A stretch of DNA of 64,000 nt from Caballeronia sp. SEWSISQ10-4 2. Lineage in GTDB: Bacteria; Pseudomonadota; Gammaproteobacteria; Burkholderiales; Burkholderiaceae. The stretch spans positions 1 through 64,000 of the forward strand of contig NZ_JALPRJ010000019.1 in assembly GCF_030464885.1 (NCBI RefSeq). The letters run 5' to 3'. The notes below the pieces were generated by a model, which was not told the origin of the DNA, did not search any database, and was given only the letters and a program-made list of their open reading frames with translations. This document shows, piece by piece, positions 35,098 to 43,920 of this stretch. Position 1 is the first letter of the stretch, and the number at the start of each line of letters is the position of its first letter. Position numbers and translations under genes: made by a program.

Positions 35098-36069
35098 TTG
35101 ATTAAATTTTCCCGGATAATACGCCGGAAGCGGCTTCCAGTGGTTCAATGGACGCCTGATTCTAAAAGCAAGCATTACAAAATACAACGGCCAGAAATTC
35201 CGGGGCAGACCGTGATCGCAGTCGCAATTTTCGCGTATTTCCTCGTTGTTGTCGCAATAGCCGCACTGGTCTTCTTACCAGGACTGCGGTCGACGGCATT
35301 CAGAGTTTTATTTCAATGGTTTGACAACCTGCGTATTCGGGCGTCCGCCAGGCGGGCCTTTGCGAAAGATCGACTGGCTTATTCGGTCAAAATTTCCCGC
35401 AGCTCGGTAATCGATGCGCATCGTGTTGTTGTCGGCAAGCGCTTGCTGATTTTGTCCACCGCGGGTATTCTTGTCGCGCCGCCGTTAGTCGCACTCATAT
35501 TGCGAAAGGTATTGCAACAGCGCCAATTATTCCAGTATGACGAAGACCTGCGCGTTCCCGACGAGAAAATAGCAGCGCTTCTTAACGGCGAGCAACTCGT
35601 TCCGCCGCCGCCTTTACCACCGGATGTGTTTGCAACACGCGAAGTCGAGCAGGTCCGGCCCGCCTTGAAGGACGCAAGCCGCGACTGGAATTTGCTGGAT
35701 CCTGATTTTCGGACGCGTTTGTTGCTCGTGTACAAAATCATGCGCGAACAACATGGATACGAAATGGCGCTATTGGAAGGTTACCGAAGCCCGGAACGCC
35801 AGAATCGATTGGCGCAAATGGGGAACAATATAACCAACGCCGGGGCGTTTCAAAGCTATCACCAATATGGCCTTGCCGCAGATAACGCTTTCTTGCAAAA
35901 CGGGAAGATTGTAATTTCCGAAAAGGATCCCTGGGCAATGCAGGGTTATCAGTTGTATGGCGAGACCGCCGAATCGGTCGGACTGACCTGGGGCGGCCGC
36001 TGGAAATTGATGGATCTCGGCCATGTCGAGTACCACAAGCCTGGCTTCAAGATCGGGCAGGCGCATTGA
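35098..36069 (+). CDS. M15-family peptidase, TagX-like T6SS-associated peptidoglycan hydrolase
   Basis: Membrane protein of up to 323 residues with helices at about 37-60 and 116-135 and a periplasmic C-terminal domain. The zinc site of the VanY/M15 family is intact: SYHQYGLAAD (253-262, the SxHxxGxAxD motif, ligands His255 and Asp262) and LGHVEYH with His309. GYRSPERQ at 228-235 is the usual upstream motif. In Acinetobacter the related TagX cuts peptidoglycan so that the T6SS envelope complex can be built; its position just before tssM supports the same role. The frame opens with TTG at 35098. A GTG at 35140 is a possible alternative, so the start is uncertain. Its codon use is more AT-rich than that of neighbours. 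Confidence 0.85.
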   Translation: MIKFSRIIRRKRLPVVQWTPDSKSKHYKIQRPEIPGQTVIAVAIFAYFLVVVAIAALVFLPGLRSTAFRVLFQWFDNLRIRASARRAFAKDRLAYSVKISRSSVIDAHRVVVGKRLLILSTAGILVAPPLVALILRKVLQQRQLFQYDEDLRVPDEKIAALLNGEQLVPPPPLPPDVFATREVEQVRPALKDASRDWNLLDPDFRTRLLLVYKIMREQHGYEMALLEGYRSPERQNRLAQMGNNITNAGAFQSYHQYGLAADNAFLQNGKIVISEKDPWAMQGYQLYGETAESVGLTWGGRWKLMDLGHVEYHKPGFKIGQAH

Positions 36070-36160
36070 ACGCTTCACTGGACGCCCTGTTCCAGCGCTC
36101 GCCGCTGCGTCGCCGCCATTCGCGCGGTTGCCATGAAAACTTCAAAGACCTGACTGCACT

Positions 36161-39100
36161 ATGCGACGTTTCCTGAACGTGTTGACCCGATCGCGCACGC
36201 TGACCATCGTCGGCGCCATCACGCTGGCCGCATTCCTCTTCGTCGTTGCCGACCTGTTCCAGATCGACTGGATCTGGGCCGCCACGGTCTTCGGCATCGC
36301 GGTGCTGTTGTGGCTGCTTTCGTGGGGCTGGAAGCGTCACAAGACGCGGCGTGCCAACGCGAAACTGGGTGACATGCTCGAACAGCAGGCGGAAACGGGC
36401 CGCGGGCATGCCTCGGCGGAACCGGGCAAGCAAGCCGAACTGGAAACGCTGCGCGCACGTTTGTCGGCTGCGGTCAAAACCATCAAGACGTCGAAAATCG
36501 GCCAGGCCTCAGGCGGCGCTGCGCTCTACGAGCTGCCCTGGTACATCGTGATCGGCAACCCGGCTGCGGGCAAAAGCAGCGCGGTGTTGAACTCCGGCCT
36601 GCAATTCCCGTTCGCGGACAAAAACGATGCCGTGGTCCACGGCATTGGCGGCACGCGCAACTGCGACTGGTTTTTCACGACTGAAGGCATCCTGCTCGAT
36701 ACCGCCGGGCGCTACTCCATTCACGAAGAGGACCGCAGCGAATGGCTCGGTTTTCTCGGCCTGCTCAAGCGCTATCGGCCGAAGGCGCCAATCAACGGCA
36801 TCATTGTTACCGCGAGCATTGCCGAGCTCAGCAACAATCGTCCCGAGTTTGCGATCAACCTGGCGAAGAACCTGCGCCAGCGCGTGCAGGAACTGACCGA
36901 GAAGCTGGAAGTGTTCGCGCCGGTCTACGTGATGTTCACCAAGGCCGACCTGATCACCGGCTTCACCGAATTCTTCAGCGGCAACGAGAAACAGGAATAC
37001 GACCGCGTCTGGGGCGCGACCCTGCCCTACGAGCCGGATGAAACGCGCGACGTGGTCGGCCTCTTCGACACCCGCTTCGACGAACTGCATGAAGGCCTGA
37101 AAGAAATCAGCATCGCGCAGATATCGATGAACCGCGGCCTCAAGCTGTCGCCTGGGCAACTGAGTTTCCCGCTTGAATTCTCGGCGATCAAGCCAACCCT
37201 GCGCACCTTTCTCGCGACGCTGTTCGAAAACAATCCGTTCCAGCACAAGCCCATTTTCCGCGGTTTTTATTTCACCAGCGCGCTGCAGGAAGGCGTGACC
37301 AACAGCGCGGCGACACAGCGCATTGCGCATCGTTTCGGACTGGAAGGCGAGGGATTGCCCAAAGCGCAAAACGCGTTTTCGAAGAACGGCTTCTTCTTGC
37401 GCGACCTCTTCTCCAAGGTCATCTTTGCGGATCGCGAGACCGTGCGCCAGTTTGCGAGTCCGATCAAGACACGCACCCGCTACACCGCGTTCTTCGGTTT
37501 CGTCGCCGTCCTTGCACTGTTGCTTGGCGGCTGGACCTGGTCGACCATTGGCAACCAGCAGCTTGCATCGAATGTCGCGGCCGATCTCGACAAGGTGGTG
37601 AAGCTGCAGCAGAACCGCAACGACCTGCAGTCACGGCTCGAAGCCATGGACATTCTCGAAGACCGCATCGAGCAGCTCGACCAGTTCCGGCGCGAACGGC
37701 CGCTCTCAGTGTCGCTCGGGTTGTATCAGGGCGATCGTCTTGAACAGCATCTGCTCACCGAGTATTACTTCGGGGTGAAGCAACTGCTGCTTGCGCCGGT
37801 GTCCGCAAATCTTGCTTCGTTCATGAAGGACGTCAACGCGCATCCGGAGCAACTGTCGCCCATGACGCGTCCGCCCGAATCCGGTGCGATGGCGGTATCG
37901 ACGGCGAATGCGCGCAACGCGATGGCCGCGGCGAACAACAATGGCGGCCTCTATAACGACGCCTCGCCGTCCAACGTGGAAGACGCCTACAACGCGCTCA
38001 AGACCTACCTGATGCTGAGCGACAAGCGGCATGCGGAGACCGCTCATCTGACGGATCAGGTCGCTCGTTTCTGGCGCGGCTGGCTGGAGCAGAATCGCGG
38101 CAACATGCCGCGCGACGAGATGATCCGTAGCGCCGAGCGCATGCTCACGTTCTACCTGTCGCGAGTCAGTGACAACGACTGGCCGATGATCGACTCGAAT
38201 CTGGCGCTCGTCGACCAGACGCGCGAAAACCTGCGTCATGTGGTGCGCGGCTTGCCGGCGCGCGAACGCGTCTACGAAGAGATCAAGGCGCGCGCCTCCA
38301 CCCGTTTCGCGCCGATGACCGTCGCGCGCATCGTGGGTGAAGACAACAACGGCCTGGTCGGCGGCAGCTACGCCATTCCCGGCACCTTCACGCGTGAAGC
38401 ATGGAGCGACTACGTGCAGCCCGCGATCCGTGATGCCGCGACCAAGGAACTGCAAGCGAAGGACTGGGTGCTCAACGTATCCGCACACGACGACCTGACG
38501 CTCGAGGGCAGCCCTGAGCAAATCCAGAAGGCGCTCGTCGCGATGTACAAGACCGAGTATGCGGCGCAGTGGACCCGCTTCATGCAGGGTGTCGTGGTGC
38601 AAAGTTTCGGCAGTTTCGGGCAAGCGGTCGATTCGATGAACCGGCTTGGCGATCCGCAAGATTCGCCCATCCGCAAGGTGCTTGAAACCGCGTACGAACA
38701 GACTTCGTGGGACAACCCGTCGCTTGCCTCGGTACAAGTCGACCGCGCGAAGGCCGGGGCAATGGAACGTGCCAGGAGCTGGATCTCCAACCTTTTCTCG
38801 CGCTCGTCCAACGGTGCGATCAACGCGAACATCGACCTCAACGGCCGCCCCGTGCAATCACCGATGGGTCCGGTCGGGCAGGAGTTCTCCGGGCTCGCAC
38901 GCATTGTCGTGAAGCATGACAACGGATCGATGCTGCAGAACTACATGGACTCGCTCTCCAAGGTTCGAACCCGCTTCAACGTCCTCAAGAACCAGGGCGA
39001 CCCGGGACCAGGCGCACGCCAGTTGATGCAGCAGACACTCGATGGCAGCGGCTCGGAACTCGCGGACTCGCTGAAACTGGTGGATGAGCAGATGCTCAAC

Positions 39101-40045
39101 GGCCTCACCGAGTCGCAACGCAGAGGCTTGCGCCCCTTGCTCGTACGCCCGCTGATGCAGGCCTATGCAGTGATCATCCAGCCGGCTTCCGTCGAGGTGA
39201 ACAAGGTATGGAACGCGCAGGTTTATCAAACGTTCCAGTCGTCGCTCGCCGGCAAGTATCCGTTCTCGGCTAACGGCAAGGTGGAGGCAGGAGCTGGCGA
39301 AATTGCGCAGGTGTTCGGGCCGGACGGCTCGATCGCGAAGTTCGTGGGAACCACACTCGGACCGCTCGCGGTGCGTCGCGGCGATGCGCTGAGCGCGCGG
39401 ACCTGGGGTGACATGGGCCTCGCGCTAACACCCGCGTTCACTAACGGCTTTGCGGGCTGGGTCGCGCCGCTTGGCGGAGGTGCATCGACCGGCGCCGCCG
39501 GTGGCGCCGGCTCGACAGAACCGCAGACGGTGTTCCAGATCCTGCCTCAGCCGAGCTCCGGCACGACCGAGTTCACCTTCGAGATCGACGGCCAGCAACT
39601 GCGCTATCGCAACACGCCGCCGCAGTGGACCAACTTCGTGTGGCCGAATCCGCAGGGAACGCCCGGCGCGCATCTGAGCGCAACCACGTTCGATGGCCGC
39701 ACGGTCGAGCTGGTCAACGAGCCGGGCCGCTACGGTCTCGAGAAACTGATCAACGCGGCGCAACGCAAGCGCCGTCCTGACGGCACCTTCGATCTCACCT
39801 GGACGCAGGGCAGCGTGTCGATCTCGGTGAGCATGCGGATCATCAGCTCGGCACAGGCGGCTGGCGCCGGGGGCAGCAGCGGCAGCAGTGGAGATCAGCC
39901 TCAGCGACAGAGCCTGCGCGGCTTGCAACTGCCTTCATCGGTAGCCGACGTTGCAGCCTCGGCGAGCATGAAGGCAGTGCCCGTGGCGCCGGCCGGATCC
40001 AGACAAACTGCTGCCGCGGCATCGGCTATTGGAGACACGCAATGA
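36161..40045 (+). CDS. tssM: T6SS membrane complex protein TssM (IcmF family)
   Basis: Inner-membrane core subunit of 1294 residues that, with TssL and TssJ, forms the envelope-spanning channel. Helices lie at about 14-32 and 38-57, then a cytoplasmic NTPase domain with Walker A GNPAAGKSS (132-140). A third helix at about 442-462 is followed by a large periplasmic IcmF/DUF1215 region, with a C-terminal TssJ-binding part. Length and order are normal for Burkholderia TssM. It heads an operon with tagF (ATGA overlap at 40042) and an OmpA-type gene. Confidence 0.96.
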   Translation: MRRFLNVLTRSRTLTIVGAITLAAFLFVVADLFQIDWIWAATVFGIAVLLWLLSWGWKRHKTRRANAKLGDMLEQQAETGRGHASAEPGKQAELETLRARLSAAVKTIKTSKIGQASGGAALYELPWYIVIGNPAAGKSSAVLNSGLQFPFADKNDAVVHGIGGTRNCDWFFTTEGILLDTAGRYSIHEEDRSEWLGFLGLLKRYRPKAPINGIIVTASIAELSNNRPEFAINLAKNLRQRVQELTEKLEVFAPVYVMFTKADLITGFTEFFSGNEKQEYDRVWGATLPYEPDETRDVVGLFDTRFDELHEGLKEISIAQISMNRGLKLSPGQLSFPLEFSAIKPTLRTFLATLFENNPFQHKPIFRGFYFTSALQEGVTNSAATQRIAHRFGLEGEGLPKAQNAFSKNGFFLRDLFSKVIFADRETVRQFASPIKTRTRYTAFFGFVAVLALLLGGWTWSTIGNQQLASNVAADLDKVVKLQQNRNDLQSRLEAMDILEDRIEQLDQFRRERPLSVSLGLYQGDRLEQHLLTEYYFGVKQLLLAPVSANLASFMKDVNAHPEQLSPMTRPPESGAMAVSTANARNAMAAANNNGGLYNDASPSNVEDAYNALKTYLMLSDKRHAETAHLTDQVARFWRGWLEQNRGNMPRDEMIRSAERMLTFYLSRVSDNDWPMIDSNLALVDQTRENLRHVVRGLPARERVYEEIKARASTRFAPMTVARIVGEDNNGLVGGSYAIPGTFTREAWSDYVQPAIRDAATKELQAKDWVLNVSAHDDLTLEGSPEQIQKALVAMYKTEYAAQWTRFMQGVVVQSFGSFGQAVDSMNRLGDPQDSPIRKVLETAYEQTSWDNPSLASVQVDRAKAGAMERARSWISNLFSRSSNGAINANIDLNGRPVQSPMGPVGQEFSGLARIVVKHDNGSMLQNYMDSLSKVRTRFNVLKNQGDPGPGARQLMQQTLDGSGSELADSLKLVDEQMLNGLTESQRRGLRPLLVRPLMQAYAVIIQPASVEVNKVWNAQVYQTFQSSLAGKYPFSANGKVEAGAGEIAQVFGPDGSIAKFVGTTLGPLAVRRGDALSARTWGDMGLALTPAFTNGFAGWVAPLGGGASTGAAGGAGSTEPQTVFQILPQPSSGTTEFTFEIDGQQLRYRNTPPQWTNFVWPNPQGTPGAHLSATTFDGRTVELVNEPGRYGLEKLINAAQRKRRPDGTFDLTWTQGSVSISVSMRIISSAQAAGAGGSSGSSGDQPQRQSLRGLQLPSSVADVAASASMKAVPVAPAGSRQTAAAASAIGDTQ

Positions 40046-41031
40046 CGCAGACCGTACAGGCGCAGGTCGCGTACTTCGGCAAGATTCCATCGCGCGGCGA
40101 CTTCGTGAAGAGCGCGAACAATCCGCAATTGCTGAACACGCTCGACCGCTATGTGGCGCAAGGCATGGAACTGCTCGCGGAAGATCCGCGCTGGAAGATC
40201 GTCTACGACGAAGCCAAGCCGGTTCACTTCGCCTTTCTCGGCTCGCAGAGCAAGCTCGCCATTGCCGGCCACATGGTGTCGAGCCACGACCAGTCGCAAC
40301 GCCGCTTTCCGTTTCTCGCGGCGGCCGCGCTTGAAGTCGACCGGCCGCTGAGTTTCCTGCCGCGCAGCCCGCTCGCCTTCGCGCGACTGTGGTCGCGTAT
40401 CGCGATGCAGATGCAGCCGCTGCTCGGCGATGTCGAGCCGCCCGGCGCATTGCAAGCGCTGGCGGAAACGCAGATTGCCGTCGATATCGATTCACAGCGC
40501 AATCCGCACGACGGCACCTTCGCGGATTTTGTCGAGCATCAGACGCTCGCGGGTCTTGAGCAGATGCTGCTGGCGAACGGTCATCCGGTGCGCCTGCGCG
40601 GCGCGATGCTCGCGCTTGGGTCGCTGCTCAAACCGGTGATGGCAAGCGGTTCCTCGCATCTCGAACGCGGCCTCACGCTGCCGCTGCCGAACGATCCGTT
40701 CTACCGGAGCCTGGTGGCGGCGCTCTGGCTCGAACTGATTGCGCCCTTCGTCTCGCAGGCTGATTTCGAACTGGCGATCTTCATCGGCACGATTGCTTCG
40801 CGCGAGCGGCTGGTGGTCGGCTTCAACGGCGCCTCGGCGAAAACCTTGCACAGCGTTGTCGATCCACAGGTCTATGCGGCTCACAACATCGATATCGACG
40901 ATCCCGAGTGGATCGACGCACATGCACAAAATGATCATGGCATCAGCAAGCTCGTCAGTTACCTCGATCAACCGCAACTCTCGCTGCGTGTCGCGATCGA
41001 CACGTTCCGCGACGTTTTCATCGGAGCTTGA
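40042..41031 (+). CDS. tagF: T6SS-associated protein TagF (ImpM/SciT)
   Basis: Protein of 329 residues with the ImpM/TagF domain at the N-terminus: AQVAYFGKIPSRGDFVKSAN at 8-27 is diagnostic, followed by FLGSQSKLAIAGHMVSSHDQ. TagF is a post-translational repressor of T6SS assembly in Pseudomonas, where it works with the PpkA/PppA/Fha phosphorylation switch. No kinase, phosphatase or FHA gene is in this window. Its start overlaps the tssM stop by four bases, so translation is coupled. Confidence 0.94.
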   Translation: MTQTVQAQVAYFGKIPSRGDFVKSANNPQLLNTLDRYVAQGMELLAEDPRWKIVYDEAKPVHFAFLGSQSKLAIAGHMVSSHDQSQRRFPFLAAAALEVDRPLSFLPRSPLAFARLWSRIAMQMQPLLGDVEPPGALQALAETQIAVDIDSQRNPHDGTFADFVEHQTLAGLEQMLLANGHPVRLRGAMLALGSLLKPVMASGSSHLERGLTLPLPNDPFYRSLVAALWLELIAPFVSQADFELAIFIGTIASRERLVVGFNGASAKTLHSVVDPQVYAAHNIDIDDPEWIDAHAQNDHGISKLVSYLDQPQLSLRVAIDTFRDVFIGA

Positions 41032-41035
41032 GCGC

Positions 41036-41920
41036 ATGCGTTCGATCGTAGCCCTGTGCTTGCTGGTCGGTGCGGTAAGTGCGCATGCGCAGACCGTCAA
41101 TCCGGTCGCGGGCGATCCGGTGAAGACCACGGCGTTACCCGCAGTCGCGGCACCGGCTTCGCCAGCTCTGCAGAATCCCAATGCAACGGGCGCGATCGTC
41201 TCCGCCCCTGCGACGGCCAACACGGTGCCGGGACAGGTCGTGGCCGGCGGCACTGTGCCGGATGAAGCGACCAAGGCAGCCGTGCTTGCGCGTTTGCGCG
41301 ATACGTATGGCGCGAGCAATGTAGTCGATCAGATCGAGATCGGCGATGTTGCGACGCCGCCGAACTGGGGCGCCAATGTGCAGAAGCTGATCAACCCGCA
41401 GTTGAAGCAGATCAGCAAGGGGCAGTTGAGGATCGATGGTACGGCGATTGATGTCAAGGGCGAGGTGCGCAATGAGGCGCAGCGCCAGCAGATTGCAAGC
41501 GACATGGCCAACTCGCTGAACCCTACGTACACGATCAAGAATGGCCTTCGTGTCACCGCGTCGGAACAGGGATTGCTCGACCGGACACTGGCAAATCGTA
41601 CGATTGAATTTGAAACCGGCAGCGCGACTTTGACGCCGCAAGGGCGGGCTATTCTCGATCAGATGGCAGCCGTGCTGGTGAAGATGACGACGCGCACGGT
41701 CGAAGTCATTGGGCATACCGACAATGCGGGCAACCGCAGTTCGAACGTTGCGTTGAGCCAGGCACGAGCGGACGCGGTGAAGGGGTATCTGGTCGCAAAA
41801 GGAATTAGCCCGCAGACGTTGAATACGACGGGCGTTGGACCGGATCAGCCGATTGCGTCGAACGATACGAATGACGGTCGGGCGCGTAATAGACGGATTG
41901 AGTTTCGGGCGGGACAGTGA
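41036..41920 (+). CDS. OmpA-family protein of the T6SS locus
   Basis: Exported protein of 294 residues; ATG at 41036, four bases after the tagF stop. A signal peptide (residues 1-19, ending AHAQ) is followed by a Pro/Ala-rich linker and a BON-like segment (about 75-170). The C-terminal OmpA peptidoglycan-binding domain follows (about 182-292: RTIEFETGSATLTPQGRAIL, VEVIGHTDNAGNRSSN, GRARNRRIEF). TssL in this cluster lacks its own peptidoglycan-binding extension, so this protein may anchor the system to the cell wall, as TagL does elsewhere. TagL itself is an inner-membrane protein, so the name is not applied. Confidence 0.9.
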   Translation: MRSIVALCLLVGAVSAHAQTVNPVAGDPVKTTALPAVAAPASPALQNPNATGAIVSAPATANTVPGQVVAGGTVPDEATKAAVLARLRDTYGASNVVDQIEIGDVATPPNWGANVQKLINPQLKQISKGQLRIDGTAIDVKGEVRNEAQRQQIASDMANSLNPTYTIKNGLRVTASEQGLLDRTLANRTIEFETGSATLTPQGRAILDQMAAVLVKMTTRTVEVIGHTDNAGNRSSNVALSQARADAVKGYLVAKGISPQTLNTTGVGPDQPIASNDTNDGRARNRRIEFRAGQ

Positions 41921-41926
41921 GGGGGC

Positions 41927-41956
41927 GGTCCGGGTGTCAGCCTCCGAGAGCGGACA
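41927..41956. terminator. Possible bidirectional terminator between convergent T6SS arms
   Basis: GGTGTC and GACACC form a 6-bp stem with a 14-base loop between the OmpA gene stop and the convergent PAAR gene stop. No T-run follows, so the assignment rests on position and the inverted repeat only. Confidence 0.3.
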
Positions 41957-41965
41957 CCGGGATAG

Positions 41966-42229
41966 TCAGGACATCGACAGCGTTGCAGTGCGGCTAACCA
42001 ATGTACAACCGCAGGCTGCGCGGTGACCGTGTAATGCCACCGGTTGTCCGCTGACCATACTCGACTCGTCACCCTCGGTGATGGCTTGAGCGCCGTGCTC
42101 CTTGCATTCCACCCTGTCGCCTTGGCGCGCAATCGCCTTTCCATCGACGGTATCGGTGTTCGACCCGGTCATGACGGTGCCGCCATGCGGCGCCAGCGTG
42201 TCGCCGACTACTATCACTTGCTTGACCAT
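41966..42229 (-). CDS. PAAR-domain T6SS spike tip protein
   Basis: Protein of 87 residues that caps the VgrG spike. The ATG at 42229 has AGGA eight bases upstream. Repeating PAAR motifs are visible: VVGDTLAPHGGTVMTGSN, GKAIARQGDRVECKEHGAQA and GQPVALHGHRAACGCTL, with His/Cys residues suited to the zinc site at the tip. The protein has no toxin extension. It is the last gene of the vgrG-tle5-immunity module, so it probably sharpens the spike that carries the phospholipase. Confidence 0.92.
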   Translation of the reverse strand: MVKQVIVVGDTLAPHGGTVMTGSNTDTVDGKAIARQGDRVECKEHGAQAITEGDESSMVSGQPVALHGHRAACGCTLVSRTATLSMS

Positions 42230-42260
42230 TTTTCCTTTCGATCTTGGATCACGCGCGCTT

Positions 42261-43907
42261 TTACAAAGCGATCTGCCGCACACCCGGCGTGCCCGTATCT
42301 GCGTTGGGACTGCCGCGGTATGTCCAAGACAGTTCCTTTTGTGCGATGTCGATGAAGCGGTGGCGTGCATCGGGAAAATCCTGTCCCTGCTCGACAAAGG
42401 CTTGCTGTTCCCATCTGTTATACAACGCGGAGAGCGGATGATCCGTGGCGACACGGCCCTCCCAAATGCCCGTTTGGGGGCAGGACTGCAAGCCGTTGCA
42501 TTGCAGCGGCGCCGGTAGCGCCGGCACCTCTCGCAACAGGCCGGCCTCAAGCATCTGCCTCAAAAAGTCGGCACGCACCGGCGGCAGTGGATATGCTTCC
42601 CCTAGGTAATGCCACCGCATCTGGTCGGGTGTGAGCCAATCGAATGCAGATGCTTCGAAACGTTCCCCTGCTTCGTAGCGCTCGGAAAGCCCAGAGCGGG
42701 CGAACAGCCGGGAATTCGCTTGCGTCGACGGGCCATATCGCGCCAGCCAGTATCCGCTTTTCGGAACGCTCTGGTCGCCCGTAACCGTGAGAGTGCCTTG
42801 TTTCAACTCCGGAACGGCATAGCCCTCAGGAACATAAGCGCGCCCCGTCTCTGCACTGCTTATTGGCGGCTTGGGAGGTGGCGTAACGGCTTTCGCAGCA
42901 TCGATCAACGTTTGCACTTTGCCATCCCACTTGGGCAGCGGCGCGGGCGGAAGCGGCAGAACCTTATCCAGATTCGGCAGCTTCAGACGCCCCTTATAGA
43001 GCTTCAGCACGTCTCCGATCTTGCTGTAGCGTTGCGCGCGGGCTTTATCGATATGACCCACCAAATTGGTACCGTCAGTTAGACCTAGTCCATCGAACTC
43101 TGGTGCAATACTAGCAGCGCATTGTGCACTTCCGAGCTTCACACCTTCATGTAATGTTCTCAGCGCTCGAAGTTTCGATTCTGGCGTATTGGGACGAGCA
43201 TAAATCAAACTTAGTTTTTCCCCCGCATCCCCGTATCCCTGCGCAAAGGCGCATTCGAGCATTTGAACCGCAATCGGCAAATTGGCCCAGAATCCATCGC
43301 CCGGGTTATCGTATGTACCTGCCATTTTATAAGCAAGAAAGGTCATAGCGGCGGGACTACCTATGTCTGCCGCCTTCTGAAAGAAAGCATAAGCACTGGT
43401 GGCATCGCCGCCCTGAATCAACCCGTTCTGGTAATAAACCCCCATCCTGTCATATGCGTCGGGCACGCCCAATTGCATGGCCTTTTCTACCCAACGGATC
43501 GCTGCTTCCGGATCATGCTCGGGTACCCCCGGATAATCACTCAATATCAGTGAGGCTAGGTTCAACATCGCCTTCCAATGATTGCGTTCGGCTGCTTGCA
43601 AATAAAGCTGATAGACCTTCGCATAGTCGATCTTCTCGAACCAAACATTCGGGTCATCCAGCGCTAACGCCTGCTGGAACCATAGCTCAGCTTGCGGATC
43701 GATGGGCGGCACATGCTGCGCTTGATAGACGCACGTGAAGCTCTTGCGATGCGGGTCGAACAACGGCAGTTTTTCGTAACGTGGCAGATCGGACATAGTG
43801 GCTGTCAACTTGTTACCCAAGGAACTGAAGACACCCGCCTGAGCCGATGTCGTCAGCATAAAAAAGATGATGGAAACGATGCGCAATGCGCTGATGATGG
43901 CCTTCAT
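42261..43907 (-). CDS. Sel1-repeat periplasmic protein, probable Tle5 immunity protein
   Basis: Exported protein of 548 residues. A signal peptide (IVSIIFFMLTTSAQA, cleaved near residue 24) is followed by Sel1-like helical repeats (about 85-290, for example AAIRWVEKAMQLGVPDAYDR and AYAFFQKAADIGSPAAM) and a C-terminal domain of about 230 residues resembling DUF6396-type ends. In Pseudomonas, Sel1-repeat proteins encoded next to PldB neutralise the phospholipase in the periplasm. Here the gene lies 13 bp after the phospholipase gene in the same operon, so an immunity (Tli5) role is likely. The coding sequence is visibly more AT-rich than the T6SS core genes, suggesting separate acquisition. Confidence 0.85.
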   Translation of the reverse strand: MKAIISALRIVSIIFFMLTTSAQAGVFSSLGNKLTATMSDLPRYEKLPLFDPHRKSFTCVYQAQHVPPIDPQAELWFQQALALDDPNVWFEKIDYAKVYQLYLQAAERNHWKAMLNLASLILSDYPGVPEHDPEAAIRWVEKAMQLGVPDAYDRMGVYYQNGLIQGGDATSAYAFFQKAADIGSPAAMTFLAYKMAGTYDNPGDGFWANLPIAVQMLECAFAQGYGDAGEKLSLIYARPNTPESKLRALRTLHEGVKLGSAQCAASIAPEFDGLGLTDGTNLVGHIDKARAQRYSKIGDVLKLYKGRLKLPNLDKVLPLPPAPLPKWDGKVQTLIDAAKAVTPPPKPPISSAETGRAYVPEGYAVPELKQGTLTVTGDQSVPKSGYWLARYGPSTQANSRLFARSGLSERYEAGERFEASAFDWLTPDQMRWHYLGEAYPLPPVRADFLRQMLEAGLLREVPALPAPLQCNGLQSCPQTGIWEGRVATDHPLSALYNRWEQQAFVEQGQDFPDARHRFIDIAQKELSWTYRGSPNADTGTPGVRQIAL

Positions 43908-43920
43908 GGTCGGACCCTGA

